From the NCBI RefSeq assembly GCF_001413955.1, contig NZ_LCTZ01000002.1, forward strand, positions 1,240,001 through 1,304,000: a DNA stretch of 64,000 nucleotides, read 5' to 3'. Made by a program: the position numbers and the translations under genes. Under the pieces are notes generated by a model, which made no database searches, was not told the DNA's origin, and was given only the letters and a program-made list of their open reading frames with translations. This document shows positions 1 through 8,073 of the stretch, piece by piece. Source of the DNA: Flagellimonas eckloniae (lineage in GTDB: Bacteria; Bacteroidota; Bacteroidia; Flavobacteriales; Flavobacteriaceae). Numbering within the stretch: position 1 is the first letter of the stretch; each line of letters starts with the position of its first letter.

Positions 1-598
1 CTCCGCTCCAGGAGAGGTCCACCGTAGTATCTGTATTAGTTGCACTGGATAATGTTGGGGTAGTTGGGGATTGGGTGTCCGTATTGTTTGTTCCAAGTAC
101 TTCTATAGCTGAAACTTTAGGGTTGTTTGCACCTCCATCTGCCGGAAGAGAAGAAAAATAAATACTTAAAAATCCATCAGTCACACTAACAACAAAGGCT
201 TTTTCAACAGCAGTCAAAGGGCCAATATCTGCGTTTATGTCATAGTTATCGAGTACTAATTGATTTTCCATACTCACATCGAATACTCTTGATCCAATTT
301 CGCCACCGTGATACCATAACTCCGCGAAATGGAGAATTACATCATAAGTTCCATTGTCCACAGGTATTTCATAAGATAACGTCTGGTCTCCCCATCTTTC
401 CGTGACATAAAGAGCATCAAGACTTTGACCATTGGTAGTAGTCCAACCACTTCCGCTCACAGAATATTGGTCGGCGAGAAAAACATCCCCGTTATGGGTA
501 AGTTGTGGTCCACCTGCATTGACACGTAGCGATAAATTGGTCTGTGCGATTATCGATCCGCAGAAAAATAGAAATACAATTTTTAAAATAACTTTCAT
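1..598 (-). CDS. Malectin-domain secreted protein, 3' part cut by window edge
   Basis: Reading leftwards from an ATG at 598 the frame stays open to the window edge, giving about 199 residues of a longer protein. Residues 1-19 are a signal peptide (MKVILKIVFLFFCGSIIAQ). Residues about 21-155 form a malectin-like carbohydrate-binding domain: a start of the LRVNAGG type, a central TERWGDQ, then FAELW, GSRVFDVSMEN and a closing PKVSAIEVLG. A fibronectin type III-like segment begins near residue 165 (SPTTPTLSSATNTDTTVDLSW). Malectin domains in other families bind di- or oligosaccharides, so a surface or secreted carbohydrate-binding role is likely. Any catalytic or T9SS sorting domain lies outside the window. 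It resembles the malectin modules of the two giant proteins at 35644-52192. The domain call is firm; the full function is unknown. Confidence 0.8.
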   Translation of the reverse strand, partial: MKVILKIVFLFFCGSIIAQTNLSLRVNAGGPQLTHNGDVFLADQYSVSGSGWTTTNGQSLDALYVTERWGDQTLSYEIPVDNGTYDVILHFAELWYHGGEIGSRVFDVSMENQLVLDNYDINADIGPLTAVEKAFVVSVTDGFLSIYFSSLPADGGANNPKVSAIEVLGTNNTDTQSPTTPTLSSATNTDTTVDLSWSG

Positions 599-636
599 CT
601 GGTTTTGATTAGGTTTGTGTTAAACTTGGACTTTTC

Positions 637-996
637 TTATGCCAGTAGCATACTTAAGCGTTCTACTTCTTTTCGATTTCTCTTATATAATTTTGATCTT
701 CCTTTTTTAATTCTAGAATGCAAAGGGACCAGCCCCTCAATCTTCTCCAATTGAATGCCATTTTCGGCAAAGGGAATATTGGGCGGTCCATATGCTTTGG
801 TATCTGTGTCCAATGTAGCCTCAATATCAGGACCGTTAAATCGAGTTCTTGCCATATCATGACCAATGGATGGGGCTATTGCAACAACACTAAAAAACAA
901 ATGGCTTTGTGGGGAAAAAAAAAGTTTTTGCAATGTTTGTCCATAACTTGATATGGTTAAACAAACAGATAAGAAGGGGGTTAGAATTCTTTTCAC
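637..996 (-). CDS. Small secreted protein of unknown function
   Basis: This is a 119-codon frame starting with GTG at 996. The first 20 residues (MKRILTPFLSVCLTISSYGQ) look like a flavobacterial signal peptide ending in YGQ, which is the main reason to believe the gene. The mature part is about 100 residues and ends in a basic stretch (IKKGRSKLYKRNRKEVERL). I do not recognise a family, and no catalytic motif or repeat is visible. It sits 38 bases upstream of the malectin-domain gene on the same strand and could share its transcript. An opposing open frame on the plus strand inside this region (718-951) has no signal peptide and looks like a shadow. The gene could also be the decayed front of a longer secreted protein. 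Confidence 0.45.
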   Translation of the reverse strand: MKRILTPFLSVCLTISSYGQTLQKLFFSPQSHLFFSVVAIAPSIGHDMARTRFNGPDIEATLDTDTKAYGPPNIPFAENGIQLEKIEGLVPLHSRIKKGRSKLYKRNRKEVERLSMLLA

Positions 997-1328
997 GTTA
1001 GGTTGATTGAAATAGATGTTTGGCTACATGAAAAGTAAGAAATATTTTGTAAGATTTTTATTCGTAATACAATAAATTTTTTCTTTAAAAATTTGAAATT
1101 TTATTCTTTAAATTTATAACTATCTGTAATCCAAAAATTTGTATTCCTTTCATTAAGTGAAGACTTTAACTACATTATTTTAGAGAATTAACAATATGAT
1201 AATCTTATGTTTTAAATATTAATTTCTTACACTATTTATATGAAAAAATTATCGATATATATCAGATAATATGTTGTAATTTTTACAAAAAAGTATACCT
1301 TGTACCTTCTTCTGAACCAAACGCCCAA
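997..1328. other. AT-rich intergenic region between divergent genes
   Basis: About 330 very AT-rich bases separate the leftward small secreted gene from the rightward pilus-like cluster, so promoters for both should lie here. I found no full TTG-N19-TAnnTTTG match on either strand. Near-matches to the -7 box occur, such as TAATTTTT around 1276 for the rightward cluster, but none has a -33 TTG at the right distance. No RNA gene or repeat is apparent. Confidence 0.6.
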
Positions 1329-1766
1329 ATGAAAAGCATTCGGATTAATTCCACCATAAAGCCCATTCCCCTTAAAAAAATAAAGGCTATCAACCTGCAG
1401 GAAACCTTAATCGTACTTGCCATTATTGGCATTCTGCTATTGTTGGCCCTTCCCAACTTAATGCCATTAATATCCAAAGCGAAAAGCGTTGAGGCACAGG
1501 TACAGTTAAAAGCTATTTACAATGCACAAACTACCTATAGGTATATGCACAGTAAATATTCCGACATTATGGAGGAATTGGATTTTGAAGCGCCCAGAAC
1601 AGTAAGAGAAAATGGGACCGCCAATTATATCTATGAGGTGATAAGTGCAGATAATGCCACTTTTAAGGCTAGGGCCTCCGCAATAACAGATTTTGATGGT
1701 GACGGCGTGTTCAACATATGGGAAGTGGATGAAAATGGTAACCCAAAACAGATTGTAAAGGATTGA
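1329..1766 (+). CDS. Type II/IV pseudopilin (GspG-like), first gene of a secretion/pilus cluster
   Basis: This 145-residue protein has the layout of a class III signal peptide. A basic leader of about 24 residues ends in KKIKA, followed by INLQETLIVLAIIGILLLLALP. That gives a prepilin peptidase site with Ala rather than Gly before the cut and the conserved Glu at mature position +5. The hydrophobic helix continues into the amphipathic alpha-1 segment (LISKAKSVEAQVQLKAIYNAQ). The C-terminal part contains DFDGDGVFNIWEVDENGN, an acidic loop of the kind that binds calcium in GspG major pseudopilins. It is the first of six overlapping genes, followed by its own peptidase (1763), ATPase and secretin. 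It could be the major subunit of a short pseudopilus or pilus. The stop codon overlaps the TTG of the next gene. Confidence 0.85.
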   Translation: MKSIRINSTIKPIPLKKIKAINLQETLIVLAIIGILLLLALPNLMPLISKAKSVEAQVQLKAIYNAQTTYRYMHSKYSDIMEELDFEAPRTVRENGTANYIYEVISADNATFKARASAITDFDGDGVFNIWEVDENGNPKQIVKD

Positions 1767-2251
1767 TTTTGGCTTTAAAAGTGATGCTAATGGTTTGTCT
1801 TGCAGGTATATCGTATCAGGATTTTAAGGAACGAAAAGTATTTTGGTTCCTATTCCCCCTAGCTATGCTATTGTTTGGCCTTCTTCTCTTCTTAAACACA
1901 AATGGACTAAAAATTTTTATATACTATTCCGCAATCAATGCTTTGCTTGTTACTGCAATAGTCACCATACTTTTTGTTTATACCCGGTTATTTTTAAAAA
2001 AGACCTTTCTCAACCATAGCTTGGGTTTAGGCGACATTCTTTTTTTCTATGCTTTTGGGTTGGGATTCCCCACCATAACTTTTGTTGTCCTTTTTGTAGG
2101 CTCCATTGTATTTTCCCTTCTCGTGTTTCTGTTATCGAAGAAGAGACTTGAGTTGTCCAGTGTGCCCCTAGCCGGTTTAATGGCATTTTTTCTTTTTTTT
2201 GTAGTCTTATCAAGTATCGCCTCTAAATCCACATCGCTATATGCCTACTGA
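1763..2251 (+). CDS. Prepilin peptidase, A24 family, catalytic half only
   Basis: This 162-residue polytopic membrane protein carries the two aspartates of A24 aspartyl peptidases: one in YQDFKERKV near residue 20, the other in GLGDILF near residue 90. At least four hydrophobic helices surround them. The N-terminal methyltransferase/zinc domain of full-length PilD/GspO (about 270-290 residues) is absent, as in TadV/FlaK-like short forms. It should cut the pseudopilin encoded just upstream. The start is uncertain: TTG at 1763 overlaps the upstream stop, while GTG at 1781 and ATG at 1784 are in frame and still leave a first transmembrane helix. The 3' end overlaps the GspE start by 11 bases, a sign of translational coupling. 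Confidence 0.85.
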   Translation: MILALKVMLMVCLAGISYQDFKERKVFWFLFPLAMLLFGLLLFLNTNGLKIFIYYSAINALLVTAIVTILFVYTRLFLKKTFLNHSLGLGDILFFYAFGLGFPTITFVVLFVGSIVFSLLVFLLSKKRLELSSVPLAGLMAFFLFFVVLSSIASKSTSLYAY

Positions 2252-3662
2252 AACAAGGAAAGATTTATATCTCCCTCCAACACTAGTTCAGCATATTAGT
2301 GCGGACCAAGCCTTTTTTTATAGAGTTGTCCCAAAAGAATCAATCGATGGTATTTTAGTTTTTTGGACCGATTCCAAAGCTCTTGAAAGTCTAGCTTCAG
2401 AGTTGCAAATAGTATTGGATTTTCCATTGAAGCTTGAACCACTCCCCTCCACAGAACTACAAGATTTTTTAACCGCCAATTACAGAAAAGTCGAAGCTAC
2501 CCAAAATGGAGAGCTACATTATACTCCTGATTTCCTAGAAAAAATTTTGGTGAACGCAAAGGCCATTGGTAGTAGTGATATACACTTTGAGCCCTATGAA
2601 ACCATATGTAGGGTACGTTTTAGATTGGATGGCAAATTGATGGAGCAATTTAGCATACCCATTCATGAGTATCCTACTATCATCAATAAAATTAAGATAA
2701 GGGCAGATTTGGATATTGCCGAAAAGCGTCTACCCCAAGATGGGCGAATTACCATGAAGTCCAACGGAAGTGAATTTGATATTCGCGTCTCCTCCCTTCC
2801 CACTCTATTTGGGGAAAAAATTGTGCTCAGGATATTGAACAAGGATACAAAATCAGTTAGCTTAACTGATTTGGGATTCAATGCAAATGAGCTTCGCAGA
2901 TACAAGGAAGGGATAAAAATTCCTAATGGCATTGTATTGATCTCTGGTCCAACCGGTTCTGGAAAGACCACCACCTTATATGCCACCTTAAAACTACTGA
3001 ATGACTCCAAAACCAATATCCTAACCATTGAAGATCCTATTGAATACACTTTGGAAGGGGTGAATCAAGTTCAGTTAAAAGAAAACATTGGATTGGATTT
3101 TGCCAGTGCGCTTCGAACATTTTTAAGACAAGATCCAGACATTATCATGGTTGGGGAAATTCGGGATGTTAAAACGGCAAACATGGCCATACGCGCAGCT
3201 TTGACAGGGCATTTAGTGCTATCCACCATCCACACCAACTCAGCTTGGGCCACTGTCTCCAGGCTTATTGACATGGGCATTCCGCCATTTCTGATTGCGA
3301 GTACCCTAAACTTAAGCGTTGCCCAACGTTTGGTGCGAAAGCTATGTGAAAAATGTAAACAAAAAACCGAGCTTACCGCAGATGTATTCCCTGAAGGGTT
3401 TAATCCACCTAAGGATTTAAGAGAACATTATGTGCCTGTCGGCTGTCAAGCTTGCCACCATACCGGTTATACTGGAAGAAAGGCCATTTACGAAATCATA
3501 CCCATTACTGGCTCATTAACTCCCCTTATTAAAAACAATGCATTGGATATCAACAACTATTTAAAGGAGCATAACATTAGTAGCCTTAAAGACAATGCAC
3601 TGCTATTGATGAAGGAAGGGACCACATCTATTGCTGAAGTATATCCATTGTTAACCACCTAA
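2241..3662 (+). CDS. GspE/PilB-type secretion ATPase
   Basis: This 473-residue cytoplasmic hexameric ATPase powers pseudopilus assembly. The N-terminal part is short. The N2 domain carries SSDIHFEP and the core starts around residue 100. Walker A is GPTGSGKTTT with Lys242; the Asp box is TIEDPIEY, Walker B DIIMVGEIRD and the His box LVLSTIHTN. A four-cysteine zinc module (C369, C372, C402, C405), as in GspE and PilB, follows near the C-terminus. The length fits a GspE with a reduced N1 domain. It lies between the prepilin peptidase (11-base overlap) and the secretin (4-base gap). GspE normally pushes on GspF/PilC, but no such gene is present in this cluster. The assignment is firm; whether the machine is a T2SS or a pilus is open. 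Confidence 0.95.
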   Translation: MPTETRKDLYLPPTLVQHISADQAFFYRVVPKESIDGILVFWTDSKALESLASELQIVLDFPLKLEPLPSTELQDFLTANYRKVEATQNGELHYTPDFLEKILVNAKAIGSSDIHFEPYETICRVRFRLDGKLMEQFSIPIHEYPTIINKIKIRADLDIAEKRLPQDGRITMKSNGSEFDIRVSSLPTLFGEKIVLRILNKDTKSVSLTDLGFNANELRRYKEGIKIPNGIVLISGPTGSGKTTTLYATLKLLNDSKTNILTIEDPIEYTLEGVNQVQLKENIGLDFASALRTFLRQDPDIIMVGEIRDVKTANMAIRAALTGHLVLSTIHTNSAWATVSRLIDMGIPPFLIASTLNLSVAQRLVRKLCEKCKQKTELTADVFPEGFNPPKDLREHYVPVGCQACHHTGYTGRKAIYEIIPITGSLTPLIKNNALDINNYLKEHNISSLKDNALLLMKEGTTSIAEVYPLLTT

Positions 3663-3666
3663 TCAA

Positions 3667-5880
3667 ATGAAAAAGAACCTACTATTGATTTTTTTATTGT
3701 ATTCCATTTTCTTCTATGGTCAGGAAGAAAGCAGGATACAAAGCATAAAAAACAATCTTGAAGTACTATCAGTAGATAATCCCGGGCTTTCAGAAAACTT
3801 GAAACTTGACATCAACGTAAACAGTGTATCGCTTTCCAATTTTTTACTTGCCGTATCCCAAGTACACAAAATAAATATCAATATTGATCCCGGATTGCAA
3901 GGAATCAACATCGTAAATAATTTCTCAAACGTAACGGTGGCAGATTTGCTCGTATTCCTTTGTAAGCAATACGGTTTGGATATTAATTTTACAGGTAATA
4001 TCCTCTCCATCCAAAAATTTCAGTCTCCCCCAGTGGTTGTTCCGGAAAAAGAAGTTGTTGTGGCCTTTGATGCCTTGAACAATCTTATTTCCATGGATCT
4101 AAATGGGGATACCTTGGAAAAAACCTTCCGTAAAATCATTGACATTTCCGGGCAAAATCTGTTGTACAATAATGGAATGGAAACTATTCCTTTGACCCTA
4201 TACCTCAAGAATGTACCTATTGATCTGGCAATGGAAAAACTTGCGGAGACCAACAATTTGAAATATTCAAAGTCCAGGGATGGTTTTTACCTTTTTGATC
4301 GGGTCATTCAAAACAACGGGAGTTCAGGTGTCGCAAATCGAGGGAATAGGGCTTTGGGAAATAACAATTTCTACTACCAGGTATTGGATACCGTAAATAG
4401 AATATTAAATGTAGATTTCGATAATGTTCCTATTGCTGCAATTGTCAGGGACATAAGTTTAGACCTTGACTTGGATGTATATGTGGCTACTCCTCTAACG
4501 GATGCTGGGAACATCAATTTCAAAGCAAAACAAATTTATTACGATGAATTACTGACAAAAATATTTGAAAGCAAGGCTACTTCTCCAAATACTGGGAATG
4601 CTAATGTTTCGCCACGGCCTCAAAATCCCAATCGATCCCAAAACAGGGCATCACAAAATCCCCTTCCAAATACAACCACCGCAAGTTTTACATTTAAAAA
4701 AGAAAATGACCGCTATTTTTTTGGCACAGCGGACCAACTAAGCGTTCGAAAGTTGGAAGTCATACAAATGATGCATCGGTCCGTTGAACTATTGGGAGAT
4801 CCCATGCAATCAGGTGGAGCAGGAAGAACAGCAGGAAGAACTGTCTCTGGGGGTGTAAATTATTTAGGGAATGGATTTCAAAATAGCAGTACAGGGTTTA
4901 ACAATACGCAGGGTAATTTTGGACAAAATTCCAATAGCTCAAGAAGAATCAGTACCCAAACTAACCAATTTAACGACTATTCCTCACCCGCAGAAGCCAT
5001 CGTAAATATCTTGCCAGATGATGTAGTTACCGACTTGGATGTCAAAATAGATTTTGAACTGAATAGTTTTTTGGTCAGCGGTCCAGCTGCCAATATCAAT
5101 CGTTTCAAGAAATTCATCAAAGAGATAGATAAACCTGTTCCCGTGATTCTTATTGAAGTGATGCTAATTGAGGTTAGAAAGTCAGCTACAGTTGAGACAG
5201 GTATTAGTTGGGGAATTGGTGAAGAAGCTGTAACGACTACAGGTAACGTATTCCCTGAAACCGACTTAACCCTAGGTGCCAGTACTGTAAATAAAATTAT
5301 TGGTGGTTTTGACGGGTTTGGCTCCTTTAATATTGGTAAGGTCGTTCCTGAATTTTTTGCAACCATTAAAGCCATGGAGTCCAATGGAAATATAAAGATT
5401 AGGTCTACACCAAAACTTTCCACCTTAAATGGCCATCGAGCCAACCTTTCTATAGGCGAAACCACCTATTATGTGGTAACCAGTCAGAATTTTTTCGGAT
5501 CCCAGATACCCACTGCCTCTGAGATTCGAAACTTTCAGCCTATAGATGCACAACTCGCAGTAAGTATAAAACCACTTGTCTCGGGTAACGGCCAGGTGAC
5601 CTTGGATATTAACGTAATACAGTCAGACTTCAGTTCCGAACGGATAGATGACGATGCCCCACCTGGGCTAACATCTAGGGAATTCAGTTCCATCATCAGA
5701 ATGCAAAATCAGGATTTGGCAATTCTAGGGGGACTGGAGGAAAAAGTAAAAAATGACTCGGGCAGCGGTGTGCCCTTTCTGGCAAGAATCCCCATAATCA
5801 AATGGTTTTTTAGCAAGCGGATAAGAGAGGACAGTAAACAGAAACTCACCATTTTAATTAAACCAACGGTCATTTACTAG
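3667..5880 (+). CDS. GspD/PilQ-type secretin
   Basis: This 737-residue outer-membrane secretin has a signal peptide (MKKNLLLIFLLYSIFFYGQ). The N-terminal part contains an STN/N0-like domain (about residues 50-125, LKLDINVNSVSLSNFL) and further N-type domains. A low-complexity Asn/Ser/Gly-rich linker follows at about residues 310-440. The C-terminal secretin domain (about 490-737) begins with PVILIEVMLIEVRKSATVE and includes GISWG, a NGHRANLSIGET segment and the closing IIRMQNQDLAILGGL. It should form the ring through which the pseudopilus or its cargo crosses the outer membrane. The TAG stop overlaps the GTG of the next gene by one base. No pilotin or GspC-like gene is visible beside it. Confidence 0.95.
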   Translation: MKKNLLLIFLLYSIFFYGQEESRIQSIKNNLEVLSVDNPGLSENLKLDINVNSVSLSNFLLAVSQVHKININIDPGLQGINIVNNFSNVTVADLLVFLCKQYGLDINFTGNILSIQKFQSPPVVVPEKEVVVAFDALNNLISMDLNGDTLEKTFRKIIDISGQNLLYNNGMETIPLTLYLKNVPIDLAMEKLAETNNLKYSKSRDGFYLFDRVIQNNGSSGVANRGNRALGNNNFYYQVLDTVNRILNVDFDNVPIAAIVRDISLDLDLDVYVATPLTDAGNINFKAKQIYYDELLTKIFESKATSPNTGNANVSPRPQNPNRSQNRASQNPLPNTTTASFTFKKENDRYFFGTADQLSVRKLEVIQMMHRSVELLGDPMQSGGAGRTAGRTVSGGVNYLGNGFQNSSTGFNNTQGNFGQNSNSSRRISTQTNQFNDYSSPAEAIVNILPDDVVTDLDVKIDFELNSFLVSGPAANINRFKKFIKEIDKPVPVILIEVMLIEVRKSATVETGISWGIGEEAVTTTGNVFPETDLTLGASTVNKIIGGFDGFGSFNIGKVVPEFFATIKAMESNGNIKIRSTPKLSTLNGHRANLSIGETTYYVVTSQNFFGSQIPTASEIRNFQPIDAQLAVSIKPLVSGNGQVTLDINVIQSDFSSERIDDDAPPGLTSREFSSIIRMQNQDLAILGGLEEKVKNDSGSGVPFLARIPIIKWFFSKRIREDSKQKLTILIKPTVIY

Positions 5881-7085
5881 TGTTAGACTACATAAAAACA
5901 TATTTTACCAAGGGAAATACCTTCTATGGATTGGAAATATATCAAATAGAAGGTACTACCCAGTTCCGGCTTTTACAAGTAATAAAAAAGAAAGGCGAGC
6001 TGGTCATTATGGATAGTCAAAGTTTTGGCGAATTGGAAATGCTTCCCTCCCTAGCCAAAGTCTCAGTTCCTATATATCTTATTTATAATACGGACAGTGT
6101 AATTACAAAACATGCAATATCCAATTTTGAAGACAGGGCAGCTGTGGAACAAGTTTTTCCGGGATTGAATTTTGAAAACTTCTTTTATCAAATTTCAAAG
6201 CTCAAAGACCTCCCTTGCATAAGCGTTGTCAAAAAACAGGATGTAGAAAATTACCTGGTACAATTAAAAAAAATGAAGTTTAATGTAGGGGGTTTTTCAC
6301 TGGGTCCGTGCTCGTTAAGTATAATTGTAGACTATCTGGACAGTGATTTTATATTCACAAATACAGATAAGTTGGTCCTAAACGGTCTTTCTGATACCAA
6401 TTTATCCATTTCAAAAAAAAACAGTTCTGTTTCAACATATAACATCAACGGATTGAGTGTCAAAAATACCGAGATAATGGCTTTTTCTGGAGTATTGAGT
6501 TTTTTGACTAGCAATACAATGAGAGCTTCCAATTTTAGCAATGTTGGCAGAAACCTGCAAAGCGAATTTGTAAACAGTAGGACATTTGGCATACTATTGC
6601 GTTCATCTTTGGGTTTTATATTATTGCTCTTACTCTCAAACTTTCTGTTGTTCAACTTTTATTTTGATAGGGTTCAATTGTCAAAAGAAAACTTGGCCTT
6701 TAAAAATGAGAACAAAAAGAATCTAACCATTGTCAGGAATCGGGTGAACGAAAAAGAAAAAAAAGTAGATGCTGTATTGTCCCTTTCAAACTCTAGAACA
6801 TCATTTTATCTAGACAAGCTTGGTGCTTCACTCCCAAAAAGCATCCTCTTGACCGAATTGCTTTATCAACCACTCACAAAACCTATACAGGAATCAAAAC
6901 CTATCCAGCTTGATGAGAATAGAATATTGGTTATGGGAACCTCCATAAGCAGTGAAGATTTTTCTTCTTGGATTACTCTTTTGGAAACAATTGAATGGAT
7001 TACATCTGTGGAAACAATGGACTACGATTATAAAAATAAAAATACATCAAATTTTAAGATAAAAATCAGTGTCGCAGAATTTTAA
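5880..7085 (+). CDS. GspL-like (PilM-PilN-like) inner-membrane assembly protein
   Basis: This 401-residue protein begins at a GTG that shares its G with the upstream stop. Residues 1 to about 235 are soluble and have the feel of the actin-like PilM/GspL cytoplasmic domain (YGLEIYQIEG near the start, then alternating strands). One transmembrane helix follows near 240-262 (SSLGFILLLLLSNFLLFNF). It leads into a basic, coiled-coil-prone segment (NENKKNLTIVRNRVNEKEKK) and a periplasmic ferredoxin-like part, as in PilN. This arrangement matches GspL, which links the GspE ATPase to the periplasmic GspM. Sequence identity to named families is too low for a firm name; position and topology carry the call. 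It overlaps the next gene by 17 bases. Confidence 0.65.
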   Translation: MLDYIKTYFTKGNTFYGLEIYQIEGTTQFRLLQVIKKKGELVIMDSQSFGELEMLPSLAKVSVPIYLIYNTDSVITKHAISNFEDRAAVEQVFPGLNFENFFYQISKLKDLPCISVVKKQDVENYLVQLKKMKFNVGGFSLGPCSLSIIVDYLDSDFIFTNTDKLVLNGLSDTNLSISKKNSSVSTYNINGLSVKNTEIMAFSGVLSFLTSNTMRASNFSNVGRNLQSEFVNSRTFGILLRSSLGFILLLLLSNFLLFNFYFDRVQLSKENLAFKNENKKNLTIVRNRVNEKEKKVDAVLSLSNSRTSFYLDKLGASLPKSILLTELLYQPLTKPIQESKPIQLDENRILVMGTSISSEDFSSWITLLETIEWITSVETMDYDYKNKNTSNFKIKISVAEF

Positions 7086-7587
7086 AAATAAGAATATAAT
7101 ACTATTATTGTTTCTGTTTTTGGCTTTGTTGCTATGTTATAAATTAGCAATCTCCAATACACTTGACTTACGAAAAGAATACCTGTCCTTAAAAAAGGAA
7201 GAACGCTTATCTGAAGATATTCCGCAAAAATTGACATTACTGTCCAAAAAAGAAATCTATTTAGATTCTGTACTTCAAAAGTTGGACCTGAACAATACAG
7301 CCATGGAAAACAACTTATTGCGGGTTGTAAATAAGGAAGCTGCCGAAAACAACATAAAAATTATTGATTTTAATGCCCCGCATACCAGTGATAAAGATAA
7401 CAGTCATGTTATGACTTACATTTTCACTCTTGAAGGGAGTTATGTTTCCATACTTAGGCTAATCCACGATTTAGAAACCAAAAGAAACTTAGGAAGCGTA
7501 TCTCACTTGGAATTTGAAAAGAAAAAAGATTATAGAACCAAGCGAACATATTTACAGACCATAGTTTTTTTGGAACAGATAAAGTAG
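7069..7587 (+). CDS. GspM/PilO-like bitopic membrane protein
   Basis: This 172-residue protein starts at GTG 7069 inside the end of the upstream gene. A short basic N-terminus is followed by a single transmembrane helix (IILLLFLFLALLLCYKLAI). A coiled-coil-prone region comes next (about residues 30-80: RKEYLSLKKEERLSEDI). A C-terminal ferredoxin-like domain then includes FTLEGSYVSILRLIHDLE, a segment typical of PilO and GspM. It should pair with the GspL-like protein in the inner-membrane platform. It is the last gene of the cluster. No strong hairpin terminator follows. Confidence 0.7.
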   Translation: MSQNFKNKNIILLLFLFLALLLCYKLAISNTLDLRKEYLSLKKEERLSEDIPQKLTLLSKKEIYLDSVLQKLDLNNTAMENNLLRVVNKEAAENNIKIIDFNAPHTSDKDNSHVMTYIFTLEGSYVSILRLIHDLETKRNLGSVSHLEFEKKKDYRTKRTYLQTIVFLEQIK

Positions 7588-7597
7588 CTTTATCTGC

Positions 7598-7628
7598 GTT
7601 TATAAATCTTACCATTTTTCTATTTTTG
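7598..7628 (+). promoter_or_regulatory. Possible Bacteroidota promoter for the GIY-YIG gene
   Basis: TATTTTTG at 7621-7628 is an exact match to the -7 consensus TAnnTTTG. At 19 bases upstream there is GTTT instead of TTTG, so only half of the promoter is convincing. It would start transcription about 30 bases before the ATG at 7663. Confidence 0.35.
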
Positions 7629-7662
7629 GTATCAAGATTGAATCAAAAGTTCAAATTAAGGA

Positions 7663-8013
7663 ATGCCTCAAAGACAATATCGAGTTTACGTTATAGAGTT
7701 ATCGAAAAAGGTATTTACGGAGAGTACAAAGTTCCGAGCCGCAAATCCACAATTCAATGGAGTATTACAGTGCCTTTATGTTGGTATGACAAGTAAGACT
7801 CCGAGAGAACGATTTGAACAGCATAAGTCTGGCCACATAAATAAAAAAGGTCATAAACTTTCGTCAAATATCGTTCAAAAGTATGGCATGTATCTAAGAC
7901 CCAGCCTTTACAACCATATAGATTCTATGTCAACAAGATCAGAAGCCCTTAAAATGGAAGAAAAGTTAGCTTTAGAATTAAGAAGACAGCGATATGCAGT
8001 ATGGTTCAATTGA
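7663..8013 (+). CDS. Small GIY-YIG-domain protein
   Basis: This 116-residue protein shows the elements of a GIY-YIG nuclease fold: YVIEL near residue 9, CLYVGMTSKTPRERFEQHKSG at about 38-58 (the YIG-equivalent YVG and the conserved Arg), and a Glu-rich helix LKMEEKLALEL near 95-105 that could carry the metal-binding Glu. There is no DNA-binding extension, so this is the domain alone. Stand-alone members occur in many bacteria with unproven roles. It is flanked by the pilus-like cluster and a convergent DinB-fold gene and appears to be a single-gene unit. Nuclease activity is inferred from the fold only. Confidence 0.7.
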   Translation: MPQRQYRVYVIELSKKVFTESTKFRAANPQFNGVLQCLYVGMTSKTPRERFEQHKSGHINKKGHKLSSNIVQKYGMYLRPSLYNHIDSMSTRSEALKMEEKLALELRRQRYAVWFN

Positions 8014-8073
8014 TATAAACTAACGTAAGAAGCTATTCTGAATAGGATAAAATTAAAAAGTATAATTAAACGA

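Noticed and set aside
5880..7085. The 401-residue protein as the missing GspF platform
   Set aside because: It has one transmembrane helix near residue 250 and a large soluble front half, unlike the three-helix GspF/PilC.
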